The notes beneath the pieces were generated by a model. That model made no database searches. It saw only the letters and a program-made list of their open reading frames with translations, and was not told where the DNA came from. 64,000 nt of DNA, taken from the NCBI GenBank assembly GCA_029721435.1, contig CM056574.1, positions 1,313,001-1,377,000 on the forward strand. Direction: 5' to 3'. Position numbers and translations under genes: made by a program. This DNA comes from Gymnothorax reevesii. Its lineage: Eukaryota; Chordata; Actinopteri; Anguilliformes; Muraenidae. Shown in pieces: positions 44,924 through 54,602 of this stretch (the stretch's first letter is position 1; each line of letters opens with the position of its first letter).

Positions 44924-45019
44924 GATTTTAAGGTTCTCACCTTGCTCGGGAGGGGCTCGTTCGCTTGTGTGTACAGAGCGAAATCCACCAGCACTGGTTT
45001 GGAGGTGGCCATCAAAATG
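44924..45019 (+). CDS. plk4: plk4 coding exon 2 (glycine-rich loop, catalytic Lys)
   Basis: CTTGCAG acceptor, 96 bp, GTAATT donor, phase 0 on both sides. It encodes residues 11-42: [19 protein letters not shown], then G-L-E-V-A-I-K-M. The Lys in VAIKM falls at residue 41, the ATP-binding lysine position of human PLK4. One oddity: the loop reads GRGSFACV where mammalian PLK4 has GKGSFAGV, so the last loop glycine is Cys here. Confidence 0.95.
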
Positions 45020-45295
45020 GTAATTTCTCCGCATGTGCCTTCGTGCTCTGTGCTCATCACAAGAGTCAACATTACTTCAGTTAATATACCCCATTAACCC
45101 AGAGTTGGGCAGTTCGGCCAACCCCTCTATAACACCGCAGAGCGTCTTTGCCGCTGCTCTTGGTAAATGTGCTGTACGGTCGGAGCTGAGCTCTTGTTTA
45201 AGAGAGGATATCAGTCTGCAGGAAGGGGAGGCTCTGCAGTGAGATGTGATGGTGGTGGAGAGATGTGAGATGTCAGTGTATTTTTGTGTCTGTAG

Positions 45296-45391
45296 ATTGA
45301 TAAGAAGGCAATGCAGAAGGCTGGGATGGTGCAGCGCGTCAGTAATGAGGTGGAGATCCAGTGTCGACTCAAGCACCCCTCCATCCTGGAG
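45296..45391 (+). CDS. plk4: plk4 coding exon 3 (helix C)
   Basis: TGTAG acceptor, 96 bp, GTGAGG donor, phase 0 on both sides. It encodes residues 43-74: [15 protein letters not shown], then [16 protein letters not shown]. The Glu of helix C that pairs with Lys41 lies in NEVEI. Family similarity is very high. Intron 2 upstream is only 276 bp; intron 3 downstream is 2.2 kb and almost all minisatellite. Confidence 0.95.
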
Positions 45392-45589
45392 GTGAGGCTG
45401 ATACGTGCACGCTCACACGGGCGCGCTCACACGGGCACTCTCACATGGGCCTACGTGACAAGATCACACAATGGCCGAAAATAAACCGTTTAACTGTCTG
45501 ATCATAGTAAACAAGTGAATCTGGGTAATGCGGTCAGTGTTCACGGGAAAACAGTCATCAGTTTCAGTTGATCTCTTCAGTTGTGATGA

Positions 45590-47535
45590 GTACATGTCTG
45601 GTGTTACATTCCTGTGCATGATGTTACAGTAGTGAACATGTCTGGTGTTACATTCCTGTGCATGATGTTACAGAAGTGGACATGTCTGGTGTTACATTCC
45701 TGTGCATGATGTTACAGAAGTGGACATGTCTGGTGTTACATTCCTGTGCATGATGTTACAGTAGTGAACATGTCTGGTGTTACATTCCTGTGCATGATGT
45801 TACAGAAGTGGACATGTCTGGTGTTACATTCCTGTGCATGATGTTACAGAAGTGGACATGTCTGGTGTTACATTCCTGTGCATGATGTTACAGAAGTGGA
45901 CATGTCTGGAGTTACATTCCTGTGCATGATGTTACAGAAGTGGACATGTCTGGAGTTACATTCCTGTGCATGATGTTACAGAAGTGGACATGTCTGGTGT
46001 TACATTCCTGTGCATGATGTTACAGAAGTGGACATGTCTGGTGTTACATTCCTGTGCATGATGTTACAGAAGTGGACATGTCTGGTGTTACATTCCTGTG
46101 CATGATGTTACAGTAGTGAACATGTCTGGTGTTACATTCCTGTGCATGATGTTACAGAAGTGGACATGTCTGGTGTTACATTCCTGTGCATGATGTTACA
46201 GTAGTGAACATGTCTGGTGTTACATTCCTGTGCATGATGTTACAGAAGTGGACATGTCTGGTGTTACATTCCTGTGCATGATGTTACAGAAGTGGACATG
46301 TCTGGTGTTACATTCCTGTGCATGATGTTACAGTAGTGGACATGTCTGGTGTTACATTCCTGTGCATGATGTTACAGTAGTGAACATGTCTGGTGTTACA
46401 TTCCTTTGCATGATGTTACAGTAGTGAACATGTCTGGTGTTACATTCCTGTGCATGATGTTACAGAAGTGGACATGTCTGGTGTTACATTCCTGTGCATG
46501 ATGTTACAGAAGTGGACATGTCTGGTGTTACATTCCTGTGCATGATGTTACAGAAGTGGACATGTCTGGTGTTACATTCCTGTGCATGATGTTGCAGAAG
46601 TGGACATGTCTGGTGTTACATTCCTGTGCATGATGTTACAGTAGTGAACATGTCTGGTGTTACATTCCTGTGCATGATGTTACAGAAGTGGACATGTCTG
46701 GTGTTACATTCCTGTGCATGATGTTACAGTAGTGAACATGTCTGGTGTTACATTCCTGTGCATGATGTTACAGAAGTGGACATGTGTGGTGTTACATTCC
46801 TGTGCATGATTTTACAGTAGTGAACATGCCTGGAGTTACATTCCTGTGCATGATGTTACAGAAGTGGACATGTCTGGTGTTACATTCCTGTGCATGATGT
46901 TACAGAAGTGGACATGTCTGGTGTTACATTCCTGTGCATGATGTTACAGTAGTGAACATGTCTGGTGTTACATTCCTGTGCATGATGTTACAGAAGTGGA
47001 CATGTCTGGTGTTACATTCCTGTGCATGATGTTACAGAAGTGGACATGTCTGGAGTTACATTCCTGTGCATGATGTTACAGAAGTGGACATGTCTGGAGT
47101 TACATTCCTGTGCATGATGTTACAGAAGTGGACATGTCTGGTGTTACATTCCTGTGCATGATGTTACAGAAGTGGACATGTCTGGTGTTACATTCCTGTG
47201 CATGATGTTACAGAAGTGGACATGTCTGGTGTTACATTCCTGTGCATGATGTTACAGTAGTGAACATGTCTGGTGTTACATTCCTGTGCATGATGTTACA
47301 GAAGTGGACATGTCTGGTGTTACATTCCTGTGCATGATGTTACAGTAGTGAACATGTCTGGTGTTACATTCCTGTGCATGATGTTACAGTAGTGAACATG
47401 TCTGGTGTTACATTCCTGTGCATGATGTTACAGAAGTGGACATGTCTGGTGTTACATTCCTGTGCATGATGTTACAGAAGTGGACATGTGTGGTGTTACA
47501 TTCCTGTGCATGATGTTACAGAAGTGGACATGTCC
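45590..47535. repeat. 44-bp minisatellite, about 44 units (plk4 intron 3)
   Basis: The unit runs ACATGTCTGGTGTTACATTC, CTGTGCATGATGTTACAGAA, GTGG, 44 bp. Two main variants alternate, one ending CAGAAGTGG and one CAGTAGTGA, plus a GGAGTT variant that occurs in pairs, so unit order is not random. Unit-to-unit identity is very high, implying recent homogenisation. Period equals that of the tapt1 intron 1 array, but the sequences are unrelated. It ends about 50 bp before the exon 4 acceptor. Confidence 0.95.
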
Positions 47536-47586
47536 TGAGTGTGACTCTGAGACGGGAGTTTGGTGACGTGCGCTTTTTCCCTGTAG

Positions 47587-47701
47587 CTTTATAACTACTT
47601 TGAGGACAGTAACTATGTGTATCTGGTGCTGGAGATGTGCCACAACGGAGAGATGAGCCGCTACCTGAAGGACCGAAAGAAGCCCTTCAGTGAGGACGAA
47701 G
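47587..47701 (+). CDS. plk4: plk4 coding exon 4 (hinge region)
   Basis: CCCTGTAG acceptor, 115 bp, GTGAGG donor after one base of a codon. It encodes residues 75-112: [14 protein letters not shown], then [14 protein letters not shown] and [15 protein letters not shown] is the PLK4 hinge. The branch-point region must fit in the about 50 bp between the minisatellite and the acceptor. Confidence 0.95.
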
Positions 47702-48338
47702 GTGAGGGACGAACAGGGTGTCAGCGCGGCTGGTTTCATGTGTGACTGTGGGAAACGCTGCACTGCTGGGGTTTTATAGGGCCTGAGCTGTTATAATGTC
47801 ATAGAACAGCGTGGATGATGCTCTAAAGTAAAACCACTTTTCACCGTGAGACATCACCGCTGTGTTGTCGGAATCCAAATATACAGGGCACTCAAATTAT
47901 GATGCAAGAGTCCCAACTGGTAACTAAATGTAGGAGATCTAGAGAACTGATGGAGAATTTCGAAAGGAAGTAAAGCCCTGCTGTTCAGATGGGTAACGCC
48001 TGGAGTCAAAACCGCGGTGCTGTTGTGTAAATGATATGTCTGAACTGAGGGTCATGCGTCTCTGCATCATGTGATACAGTATTTTACAGTCGATGAGAAA
48101 TTGGTGTCTTTGCCTACGTTACATTTCTTTAGCAGATGCTTTTCATCCAAAGCGACTCACAGCAAGTGCGTACAGTTAGGTGCTTGGTGTGATTTCCTAT
48201 CTTACAGAAGTTGAGTCATGTGTGCGCCTTGTGCGATGGTGTCTGTTACAGTTGCTGATTTATGTGTGTCAGTGCTTAATAGTAATGGTAAACCTTACAT
48301 TAGCTGAGAAATGTGTGTCTGTGTTTGGTGTGATAGTA
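47702..48338 (+). repeat. plk4 intron 4, left part with a short dispersed repeat
   Basis: About 48110-48180 contains TTTAGCAGATGCTTTTCATC followed by CAAAGCGACT, a block found in a very common teleost interspersed repeat. The rest is unremarkable intron. Confidence 0.5.
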
Positions 48339-49936
48339 CAACCCCAATACCGAAATAGTTGGGACAAAGTGTATATTGTGAATAAAATCAAAACACAATG
48401 ACTTTCAAATCACACCAGCCAGTATTTTATTCACAGAAGAACAGAGATAACAAATCAAATGTTGAAACTGAGAAATTTTTACAATTTTATCCACAAAATT
48501 TCAAATTTGATTGCTGCCACAGGTCTCAAAACAGTTGGGACAGGGGTCTTTTTACCATGGTGTAGCATCCCCTCTTCTTTTTAACACAGAGAGGAGGCGT
48601 CTGGGCATTTAGGAGACAAGTTTCTTGAGTTTAGCCATTGGAATTTGATCCCACTCTTGTTTAATACAGGCTTCCAGCTGCTGGAGAGTTTTGGGTCTCC
48701 TTTGACAGACTTTTTGTTTAATTATGCGCCAAATGTTCTCAATCGGTGAAAGATCAGGACTGCAGGCAGGCCAGTTCAGCACACGGACTCTTCGGCTACG
48801 AAGCCATGCTGTTGTAATAGCTGCAGTATGTGGTTTTGCATTGTCCTGCTGAAATACACAAGGCCTTCCCTGGAATTGATGTCATCTGGAGGGGAGCATA
48901 TGTTGCTCTGAAACCTTTGTATACCTTTCAGCATTCATGGTGCTTTTTAAAACATGCAAGTGTCCCACACCATATGCACTAATTGATCCCCATACCAGAT
49001 GCTGGCTTTTGAACTGAACACTGATAACAGGAGGGGTGGTCTTTTTCCTCTTTAGCCCGGAGGACACAACGCCCATGATTTCCAACAAGAATGTCAATGT
49101 CCTGTGGACTCATCTGACCACAGGACACTTTGCCACTTTGCTACAGTCCATTTTAAATGAGCCTTGGCCCACAGAACACTGCAGCGCTTCTGGGTAATGC
49201 TCATCAATGGCTTCCTTTTTGCATGATAGAGTTTTAGGTGGCATCTGTGGATGGCAAGGCAGACTGTGTTTACAGACAGTGGTTTCTTGAAGTATTCCTG
49301 GGCCCATTTAGTAATGTCAATGACAGAATCCTGCCGGTGAGGGATGCAGTGGCGTCTGAGGGCCCGAAGATCACTGGTATCCAGTAAAGGTCTTTGGCCT
49401 TGTCCCTTACGCACAGAGATTTTTCCAGTTTCTCTGAATCATTTGATGATGTTATGCACTGTCGATGATGAGACCTTCAAAGCCTTCGCAATTTGAGGTT
49501 GAGGAGCATTGTTTTTAAAGTATTCCACAGTTTTTTTTACGCAAGCCCTCAGAGGTTGGAGAGCCTCTGGCCATCTTTACTTCTGAGAGACTCAGCCTCT
49601 CTAAGACATCCCTTTAATAGCCAATCATGTTACACGCCTGATGCTAGTCAACTTAATTACTTGCTAAATGTTCTTTCAGCTGATTCTCCTATATATTAGT
49701 TGGTTATTCAGTGCTTTTTTGCCTGTGTCCCAACTTTTTTGAGACCTGTTGCAGCCAGAAAAATTGGATTCCGCTCATATTGTGGATAAAAATGTGAAAT
49801 GTCTCAGTTTCAACATTTGAAATGTTATCTATGTTCCATTGTAAATGACACTTTGGCTCATGTGATCTGAAAGTCATTGCATTTTTATTTTATTCACAAT
49901 TTACACTGCATCCCAACTATTTTGGAATTGGGGTTG
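48339..49936 (-). mobile_element. Tc1/mariner-type element in plk4 intron 4 (1.6 kb)
   Basis: The ends are CAACCCCAATACCGAAATAG and, inverted at the right, CAACCCCAATTCCAAAATAG. TA lies before the left end, and CA (likely a mutated TA) follows the right one. The minus strand encodes a Tc1-type transposase fragment: D-I-T-K-W-A-Q-E-Y-F-K-K-P-L-S-V-N-T-V, then L-L-x-A-K-A-H-L-K-W-T-type text and L-W-S-D-E-S, which holds the first catalytic Asp (frame around 49094-49414). Downstream the frame is broken. It is inserted antisense to plk4 and looks inactive. Confidence 0.75.
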
Positions 49937-50029
49937 CATGTCTTACATTAGTTGAGTACCGTGTGTCTGTGCTTGATGTGAGTGGATCGTACAGCTGCTG
50001 AGTGTCATGTGTCTGATCTCTGTTGTCAG

Positions 50030-50978
50030 CGCGGCTCTTCATGCAGCAGATAGTCAAAGGTCTGCTGTACCTGCACACGCACGGCATCATGCACCGCGAC
50101 CTCACGCTCTCCAACCTCCTGCTCACCAGCACCATGAACATTAAGATTGCCGACTTCGGGCTGGCGACGCAGCTGCAGCTTCCCAGCGAGAAGCACTTCA
50201 CCATGTGCGGCACGCCCAACTACATCTCCCCTGAGGTGGCCACACGGAGCGCCCACGGCCTGGAGTCTGACGTCTGGTCACTGGGCTGCATGTTCTACGC
50301 GTTCCTGACCGGGCGGCCGCCGTTCGACACCGACACGGTGAAGAGCACGCTCAGTAAGGTGGTGCTGGGCGAGTACGAGATGCCAGCCCACGCTTCGCGC
50401 CAAGCCCAGGATCTGATCCACCAGCTCCTCCGGCGGAACCCGGCAGACAGGCCCAGCCTCGCCGCCCTGCTCGACCACCCTTTCATGACCAATCGTGCAG
50501 GAGGGGGTGGGGCTGGAGGCGGAGTGTCAGCAGGGGAGGGCGGGTCCTTGGACAGTGGAATCGCCACTATCTCCACGACGACCAGCAGCAGTGGGAGCAG
50601 CCGGCTTTACCACAAGGCCCGGCACATGTTGGGGCCGACTCTGCCCAACCGGCCGGGGCCCCTGGGTGCCCAGCTGCAGCCCCCCTGTGGCTCCGGGAGC
50701 GAAGGCGAGGGATGCTGGCCCCGCACAAACAGCCTCCCCCGGGGGGGCCGCGGGGGGGCATCCCAGCGGGCCGTGGGAGATATCGATCGACCCCACTCGC
50801 GCTACCTGAGGAAGGCCCATTCCTCAGCTGCCCTGCCCCAGGACGGCAGGCAGGGGGCGCTGGAGAGGAGCCGCTCTATGGAACTGCTGAGTGATTCGGG
50901 GAGGCAGGCGTTTCACCGTCCGGCCCACAGCTGCACCGAACCCTCCCCCGACCCAACATCGCCCCCCAAAAACACACA
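50030..50978 (+). CDS. plk4: plk4 coding exon 5 (kinase core, degron, linker)
   Basis: TTGTCAG acceptor; 949 bp; ends two bases into a codon at CACA|GTAAGA. It encodes residues 113-428: H-R-D-L-T-L-S-N with catalytic Asp136, I-A-D-F-G with Asp154, the activation segment [12 protein letters not shown] (Thr at residue 170, as in human PLK4), S-P-E-V-A-T-R-S and D-H-P-F-M closing the kinase domain. [10 protein letters not shown] at 50551-50568 and around it (residues 287-292) is the beta-TrCP phosphodegron DSGxxT that limits PLK4 by trans-autophosphorylation. P-H-S-R-Y-L-R is another conserved linker motif. The distal linker is Gly/Pro-rich and GC-rich. The donor was chosen because the next codon in frame is TAA and because its phase fits exon 6. 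The donor itself is the first unit of a 39-bp tandem repeat. Confidence 0.95.
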
Positions 50979-51372
50979 GTAAGAACAACCATTACCCAAC
51001 ACCCCAAAAACACACAGTAAGACCAGCCATTATCCCTGCACCCCAAAAACGCACAGTAAGACCAGCCATTATCCCTGCACCCCAAAAACACACAGTAAGA
51101 CCAGCCATTATCCCTGCACCCCAAAAACACGCAGTAAGACCAGACATTATCCCAACACCCCAAAAACACACAGTAAGACCAGCCATTATCCTGACACCCC
51201 CAAAACACACAGTAAGACCAGCTATTATCTCTACACCCCAAAACACACAGTAAGACCAGCTATTATCTCTACACCCCAAAAACACACAGTAAGACCAGCC
51301 ATTGCCCCTACACCCCAAAAACACATAGTAAGACCAGCCATTATCTCTTCACCCCAAAAACACACAGTAAGA
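50966..51372 (+). repeat. 39-bp minisatellite repeating the plk4 exon 5 splice donor (about 11 units)
   Basis: The unit runs ACCCCAAAAACACACAGTAAG, ACCAGCCATTATCCCTGC, 39 bp. The genuine exon 5 donor (GT at 50979) is the first copy; further CACAGTAAGA-type copies have GT at about 51017, 51056, 51095, 51134, 51173, 51212, 51250, 51289, 51328 and 51367. The period is a multiple of three, so a long frame stays open on the plus strand in another register, but the true plk4 frame hits TAA at 50980. Two more units follow the SINE (donors at about 51855 and 51894) before the array decays at about 51960. Confidence 0.92.
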
Positions 51373-51374
51373 CC

Positions 51375-51828
51375 TACGAGCAGCTGCGTGGCTGAAGCTA
51401 AGCAGGTGTGGGCTTGGTCTGTACTTGGATGGGAGACCGCCTTGGAAAACCAAGTTACTGCTGGAAGAGGTGTTGGTGGCCAGTAGGTGGCGATCTTCCC
51501 TCTGGTGGAATAATCCCCAGTGCAGTGATGAGTGATGGGGACACTGTACTGAAGGAGACTCCGTCTTTTGTATGAGACGTTAAACTGAGATTCTGACTCT
51601 CTGTGGTCATTAAAGATCCTATGACACTCTTCGATAAGAGTAGGGGGTTCCTCGGTGTCATAGCTAAACTCCCAACCTGGCTCTTTCGACCTGCCACCTA
51701 ATCATCCCCTGATCTGATTGGCTGTACAAATTGCCCTCTCCCTCCTGACCTCAACCCCCAGGGCTCCCTTGAAAAAGGGATTTCGATCTCAACGGGACTT
51801 CCCTGGTTGAAAAAGTGTTAAAAAAAAG
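51375..51828 (+). mobile_element. 5S-rRNA-derived SINE
   Basis: The head contains GAAGCTAAGCAGG (5S A-box region) and TACTTGGATGGGAGACCGCC (5S C-box region), the internal RNA polymerase III promoter of 5S rRNA, but the 5' part of 5S is degenerate. A non-5S body follows (AATAATCCCCAGTGC, GAGACGTTAAACTGAG, CCCTGATCTGATTGGC) and then an A-rich end. This fits the SINE3-type 5S-derived SINEs of fish, not a 5S gene. It sits inside the 39-bp array and is followed by two more array units. Confidence 0.85.
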
Positions 51829-52036
51829 TTATCTCTACACCCCAAAAACACACAGTAAGACCAGCCATTATCCCGACACCCCAAAAACACACAGTAATAC
51901 TTGCCTTTAACTTAACACCCCGAAAACTCACAGGAAGACACAGCCATTACTCACACACCCCAAACCACAGTGAAACCAGCCATCAAGCCTTTGCCCGAAA
52001 AACGCACCGTGTCACTAGGCTCCCCCCTGCATCCAT

Positions 52037-52187
52037 GCTGAGTTGTGGTACATTAGTGTGCAATTAATGGTACATTACAGGGTGAGTTGTGGTACATTAG
52101 AGAGCGATTGATGGTACACTACGGGTTGAGTTGTTGTACATAAGTGTGTGATTGATGGTACATTACAGGGTGAGTTGTGATACATTA
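52037..52187. repeat. About 42-bp minisatellite, left part
   Basis: Three to four units of TGATGGTACATTACAGGG, TGAGTTGTGGTACATTAG, TGTG, the same repeat as 54603-55860. The array is split by about 2.4 kb of mobile sequence. Confidence 0.85.
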
Positions 52188-53017
52188 TAAAACGGGTGCT
52201 TCCCATCTTTAAATGTGATTGGGTGAGTCGCGTTCCATGCCGGTATAAAATCACTGAAACCTACTGCATTCTGAGGCAGACCGCAGCGCAAAATATCCCT
52301 GTGTGCAACCAACTACTCGGCGCTGAACTGACTCATTAGGTTTCACTTGTTTCAAGACTTTTAGCTCGCTATTTCAGTGTTAACGAAGTAAAGCCTTATA
52401 ACCCGCTAACCACTTGGCAATCTACCTAGCTAGCTATTGCATTACAGAGTTCGATATCGTTTTAGCTTGCAAGCTACGTTGCCAACTAGCTCGCTATTTC
52501 AGTATTAGCGATAAATTGTTGATTTTTTTTTTTTTTTTGGTTGTGTGTTTATTTTATGGGGTATGTGTAGGGTAACCACATCCATCGTAGTGAACGCTAG
52601 CTTGTTGACAAACTGGCCAGCGAAGTAATGCACAATTCAACATATTTTCCTGGACACCGGCAAGTGTGGAGGACAAAAGTCACTCGTTCCTTACTCTCGC
52701 TGCTGGTTGTAATGATTTGGCCGATCGGCATGAGTTGAGAACAAGGAAACACGAAAACCGAAAGGAACGTAAAATTATTTAACGGGGTCTTCAGGAGACC
52801 GATGGAGGCATTCAAAATAGCCTGCTTTCATAGTATATCTACATTAACAAGCCTAAATAGCATGATGTGACATAATGGCGCTAGATGAAAAAGCAATCTT
52901 AGCGTCTGTGTTGCTGGCCAACCATTCTGTCCACTCTATCTTGCTCGGCGGAGGAACAAATAGTTCTCAATTTTATTGTTAAACTAAAAAAGCACTCAGA
53001 GAGCGCAGACCTAATAT
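52188..53017. mobile_element. Left part of a 2.4-kb insertion in the 42-bp array
   Basis: It begins TAAAACGGGTGCTTCCCATC. TATAAAATCACTGAAACC with CTACTGCATTCTGAGG near 52245 is related to the hairpin arms at 54498-54580, which suggests both belong to one foldback-type DNA element, into which the CR1-like LINE and another repeat later inserted. A T17 run lies near 52520. No ORF content recognised. Confidence 0.45.
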
Positions 53018-54128
53018 AACATAACATAACATGAATGGCAAGAACAGGCCTTTCAGCCCAACTAAGCACGCCAGTTTCTTTATACTATTGTGAATATATC
53101 CTTCAGATACTGAATGACTCAATGGTATCTAGCTTTAAATCAAGCCTGCTCTTGAAAACCCCCAAGGTCTCTTCCTCAACAATATGGTTAGGCAAGCTAT
53201 TCCACATTGAAATTACTCTTGGGGTGAAGAAATATTTCTGAATATCAGTGCTAAATTTACCTTTGGTCAACTTCCATTTGTGACCCCGAGTTCTACTCAC
53301 AACACTTGGTTGAAGGAATCCTTCATAATTCACTTTGTTAATCTCTTTATCATATTTAAAGACCTCAATCAAATTCCCCCCCCTTAGCCTTATTTTCCAA
53401 AGACTAATGAGATTAATGATCTTTAGCCTTTTCTCACAGCTTTCATCTTTTATACCCAGAATTAGCTTAGTGGCTCTTCTCTGTATTTTCTCTAGAGCCT
53501 CTATATCTTTCCTAAAGTATGGTCCCAAGAATTGTACGCAATACTCTAAATGTGGTCTGACAAATGTGTTGTACAAAAGAAGCATCACCTCCTTCGATTT
53601 GTATACAATACTTTTGGTAATGTATCCCAGCATTCGACTGGCTTTTTTAACTGCTACAGCACAATGGCTAGAACCTGTCAGGGTTTGGTCAACAATCACT
53701 CCCAGATCTTTCTCGTGTGCAGCACATTCCAGTTTTAAACCTCCCATGAAGTAATCTCGTCTAATGTTTTTATTACCTACATGTACAACTTCACATTTTG
53801 CTACATTAATTTTCATTTGCCACATTTCTGCCCAATTCTGGATTCTATCCAAATTATCCTGAATCACTTTAGTGGACCCTAAACTATTTGCCAAACCCCC
53901 TAATTTAGTATCATCTGCAAATTTAACCAATCTGCTCTCAATATTCCTATCAAGGTCATTAATGTAGATGAGGAACAGCAGGGGTCCCAACACCGATCCC
54001 TGGGGGACGCCATTCCCCACCATACCTAGCTCAGATGAGACACCACTGACCACCACTCTTTGTGTTCTGTCCTGTAACCAGTTTTGAATCCACTTCAGAA
54101 TACCTCCTATAACTCCAGTGGAGCTCAT
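53018..54128 (-). pseudogene. 5'-truncated CR1/L2-type LINE, reverse transcriptase C-terminal half
   Basis: The minus strand has an open frame of 341 codons (54128 to 53103): G-V-P-Q-G-S-V-L-G-P-L-L-F (RT motif before the palm), K-F-A-D-D-T-K-L-G-G (catalytic FADD), the thumb and a C-terminal R-P-H-L-E-Y-C-V-Q-F segment and S-M-W-N-S-L-P-N-H, all typical of CR1/Rex1/L2-type non-LTR elements. The endonuclease and N-terminal RT are missing. The 3' end is an (ATAAC)n-like tract (about 53017-53032). The start is arbitrary because the copy is truncated. Confidence 0.85.
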
Positions 54129-54602
54129 TTTAAAAATTAATTAACCTTCGCCTGGGGGCAGCAAAACCTAAAAGCACAGCGATTGGAACTCCGGCCCATT
54201 GGAAAGACTTGAAATCTTGAACTTCATCATATCTCAGCTGTACTTTAGCCTAGATATGCCAAAAAATATCACCTGTTCCTTGTATTAATACCCATCTTCT
54301 CTGAAAATGTAATCAAAATCAGTGCATTACTTTTTGAGTTATCTTGCTAACTAACAAACAAACAAAAAACGCTGCCTAAAACATAACCTCCTTGGCGGAG
54401 GTAATAATGACCAATAAATAGTTGATTATTTTTGTTAAGTGTTAGTTTAATGGGCTATTTGTAGGGTAATCATTTTATAAAAGCAATAAGCCCCTTGAAG
54501 CAGTGGGCTACAGTGATTTTATAACAGCAGATTGGCACTACGCCCCTCCGCCATTATAAAATCACTGTAACCCACTGCTTCTCGGGACTTATTCCTTTAT
54601 TA
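54129..54602. repeat. Dispersed repeat and foldback end
   Basis: 54129-54420 is an interspersed repeat ending CATAACCTCCTTGGCGGAGG, a tail I associate with a widespread non-LTR/SINE-type repeat (family unsure). 54498-54524 and 54554-54580 are 27-bp arms (AAGCAGTGGGCTACAGTG... and its inverse) with one mismatch around a 29-base loop, and looser pairing extends outwards (AATAAG/CTTATT). The minisatellite resumes at 54603. Confidence 0.55.

Noticed and set aside
19391..47535. Common origin of the two 44-bp arrays
   Set aside because: Same period but the units share no sequence in either orientation; coincidence is the simplest reading.
50891..51253. Extended 120-codon plk4 C-terminal reading frame through the 39-bp array
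   Set aside because: It is in a different frame from plk4 exon 5. It stays open only because the unit length (39) is a multiple of three. The true frame meets TAA at 50980 and exon 6 joins in the right phase.
51375..51500. 5S rRNA gene
   Set aside because: The A- and C-box regions are present but the 5' part is degenerate, the normal 5S end and T-run terminator are missing, and a SINE body follows.
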